A DNA stretch of 5,010 bases. Source: Chloroflexota bacterium. GTDB lineage: Bacteria > Chloroflexota > Anaerolineae > B4-G1. The position numbers were made by a program, and so were the translations under genes. The notes below the pieces were generated by a model. That model searched no databases, had not been told where the DNA came from, and saw only the letters and a program-made list of their open reading frames with translations. Below, one piece after another: positions 4,293-5,010 of the stretch (position 1 is its first letter; every line of letters starts with the position of its first letter). The DNA lies in the NCBI GenBank assembly GCA_011046405.1, contig DSAR01000241.1, positions 1 to 5,010 on the forward strand, written 5' to 3'.

Positions 4293-5010
4293 TGGGCGAG
4301 TCGTATCTCGATTTGTTGATGGCGCAACAGGAAGAGCCCGCTTCTGAGGTTTTGGAGGAAGCGACCGGCGGGGGCGGCGTCTGGGTCGTGGCCGATGTGC
4401 TGGACGGCGAGATCGCGCCGGTGACGTTGGAGGCCCTCGGCGCGGCGCGCTCCCTGGCCGATTCGGTGGGGGCTTACGTCTACAGCGTGATCCTGGGGGA
4501 TGGTGTGACCGATCTGGCCCAGATTCTCTACCAGGCTGGCGCCGATGGGGTCCACGTCGGGGATGACGCCGCGCTGGGTGAGTTCGCCGTGGCCTCTTAC
4601 CGGCAGGTGTTGCTCGATTTGTTCGCGGCGGAGCAACCGGAGATCGTCCTCCTGGGCGCGACGGCGCGGGGGCAGGCGTTGGCCCCGCGACTGGCGCAGG
4701 CGCTGGGCGCTGGGCTGATCGAGCACATCGTTGACGTCACCCTGGACGAGACGACCCGAACGGTACAGGCCTCTTTCCCGATCTATGGCGGTGAGTATTT
4801 CGAGATCGCCGCCAGCCCCAAGGCTCGCCCGCAGTTCTTGACCGTCGAGCCAGGCGCTTTCCCCGCCCCCTTCGTCGACACCTATCGCCGGGGCGAGCCG
4901 ACGATTTTGGCGATCGAGCCGGTGACGCCGATGGTGCGCGTCCTGGATACAGCGGCCGATTTCGATCTGCCGCCGGTTCCGCTTTCCGAGGCGGCCGTGA
5001 TCGTGGCCGC
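4292..5010 (+). CDS. etfA: Electron transfer flavoprotein alpha subunit (N-terminal part, cut by window end)
   Basis: The reading frame is open to the last base, giving 239 residues of EtfA/FixB. Domain I begins at VWVVADVLDGEIAPVTLEALG (30-50, the typical VWVFAE...LAPVSLELLG start) and runs through ILYQAGADGVHVGDD, PEIVLLGATARGQALAPRLA (116-135), FPIYGGEYFEIAASPKARPQ (162-181) and FLTVEPGAF (182-190). A linker follows, and LSEAAVIVA (231-239) looks like the start of the C-terminal FAD-binding domain, which lies outside the window. With EtfB it should form the soluble FAD heterodimer that carries electrons from dehydrogenases to a quinone oxidoreductase or another acceptor. The ATG overlaps the etfB stop (TGATG), with AGGAGG at 4281-4286. 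About 29 residues precede the first strand; this acidic extension has no cysteines, so it is not a ferredoxin domain. The usual GGN of domain I is GGE here (166-168). The residues that would show FAD mode and bifurcation lie downstream. Confidence 0.93.
   Translation, partial: MGESYLDLLMAQQEEPASEVLEEATGGGGVWVVADVLDGEIAPVTLEALGAARSLADSVGAYVYSVILGDGVTDLAQILYQAGADGVHVGDDAALGEFAVASYRQVLLDLFAAEQPEIVLLGATARGQALAPRLAQALGAGLIEHIVDVTLDETTRTVQASFPIYGGEYFEIAASPKARPQFLTVEPGAFPAPFVDTYRRGEPTILAIEPVTPMVRVLDTAADFDLPPVPLSEAAVIVA

Overview
The window is a tight, all-plus-strand stretch of acyl-CoA oxidation genes in this order: enoyl-CoA hydratase (81-881), acyl-CoA dehydrogenase 1 (981-2144), acyl-CoA dehydrogenase 2 (2294-3460), electron transfer flavoprotein beta subunit (3477-4292) and electron transfer flavoprotein alpha subunit (4292 onward, cut by the window end). 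The gene content resembles the crt-bcd-etfB-etfA arrangement used for short-chain acyl-CoA dehydrogenation or beta-oxidation, but with two dehydrogenases side by side. Electrons taken from the acyl-CoA by the dehydrogenase flavins would pass to the EtfAB heterodimer. The hydratase would hydrate the resulting 2-enoyl-CoA. Thiolase, 3-hydroxyacyl-CoA dehydrogenase and the ETF acceptor are not in the window.

The unusual part lies between the genes. The first three genes are each preceded by an array of a degenerate 8-bp repeat (ACCARTAT/ACCRACAC type) that ends directly against the Shine-Dalgarno sequence: 1-66, 889-968 and 2145-2280. The second and third arrays begin with units in the inverted orientation and switch part-way to the forward orientation, so each can fold into a long hairpin. 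The third contains a perfect 32-bp palindrome (2212-2243) and a 24-bp higher-order repeat. The etfB and etfA junctions carry no array and are tightly packed (16-nt gap, then a 1-nt overlap). The arrays are AT-richer than the clearly GC-rich genes around them.

The most interesting protein observation is in acyl-CoA dehydrogenase 1. The usual C-terminal catalytic glutamate is replaced by Gly363, and an aspartate (Asp240) sits where isovaleryl- and long-chain acyl-CoA dehydrogenases carry their alternative catalytic base. Acyl-CoA dehydrogenase 2 is conventional, with Glu364.

Organism: a GC-rich bacterium with strong AGGAGG ribosome sites and one GTG start. The octamer arrays together with this gene set make me think of Chloroflexota (Anaerolineae-like), but that is a low-confidence guess from memory and not shown by the sequence. 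No tRNA, rRNA, CRISPR array, insertion sequence, clear promoter or intrinsic terminator could be supported.
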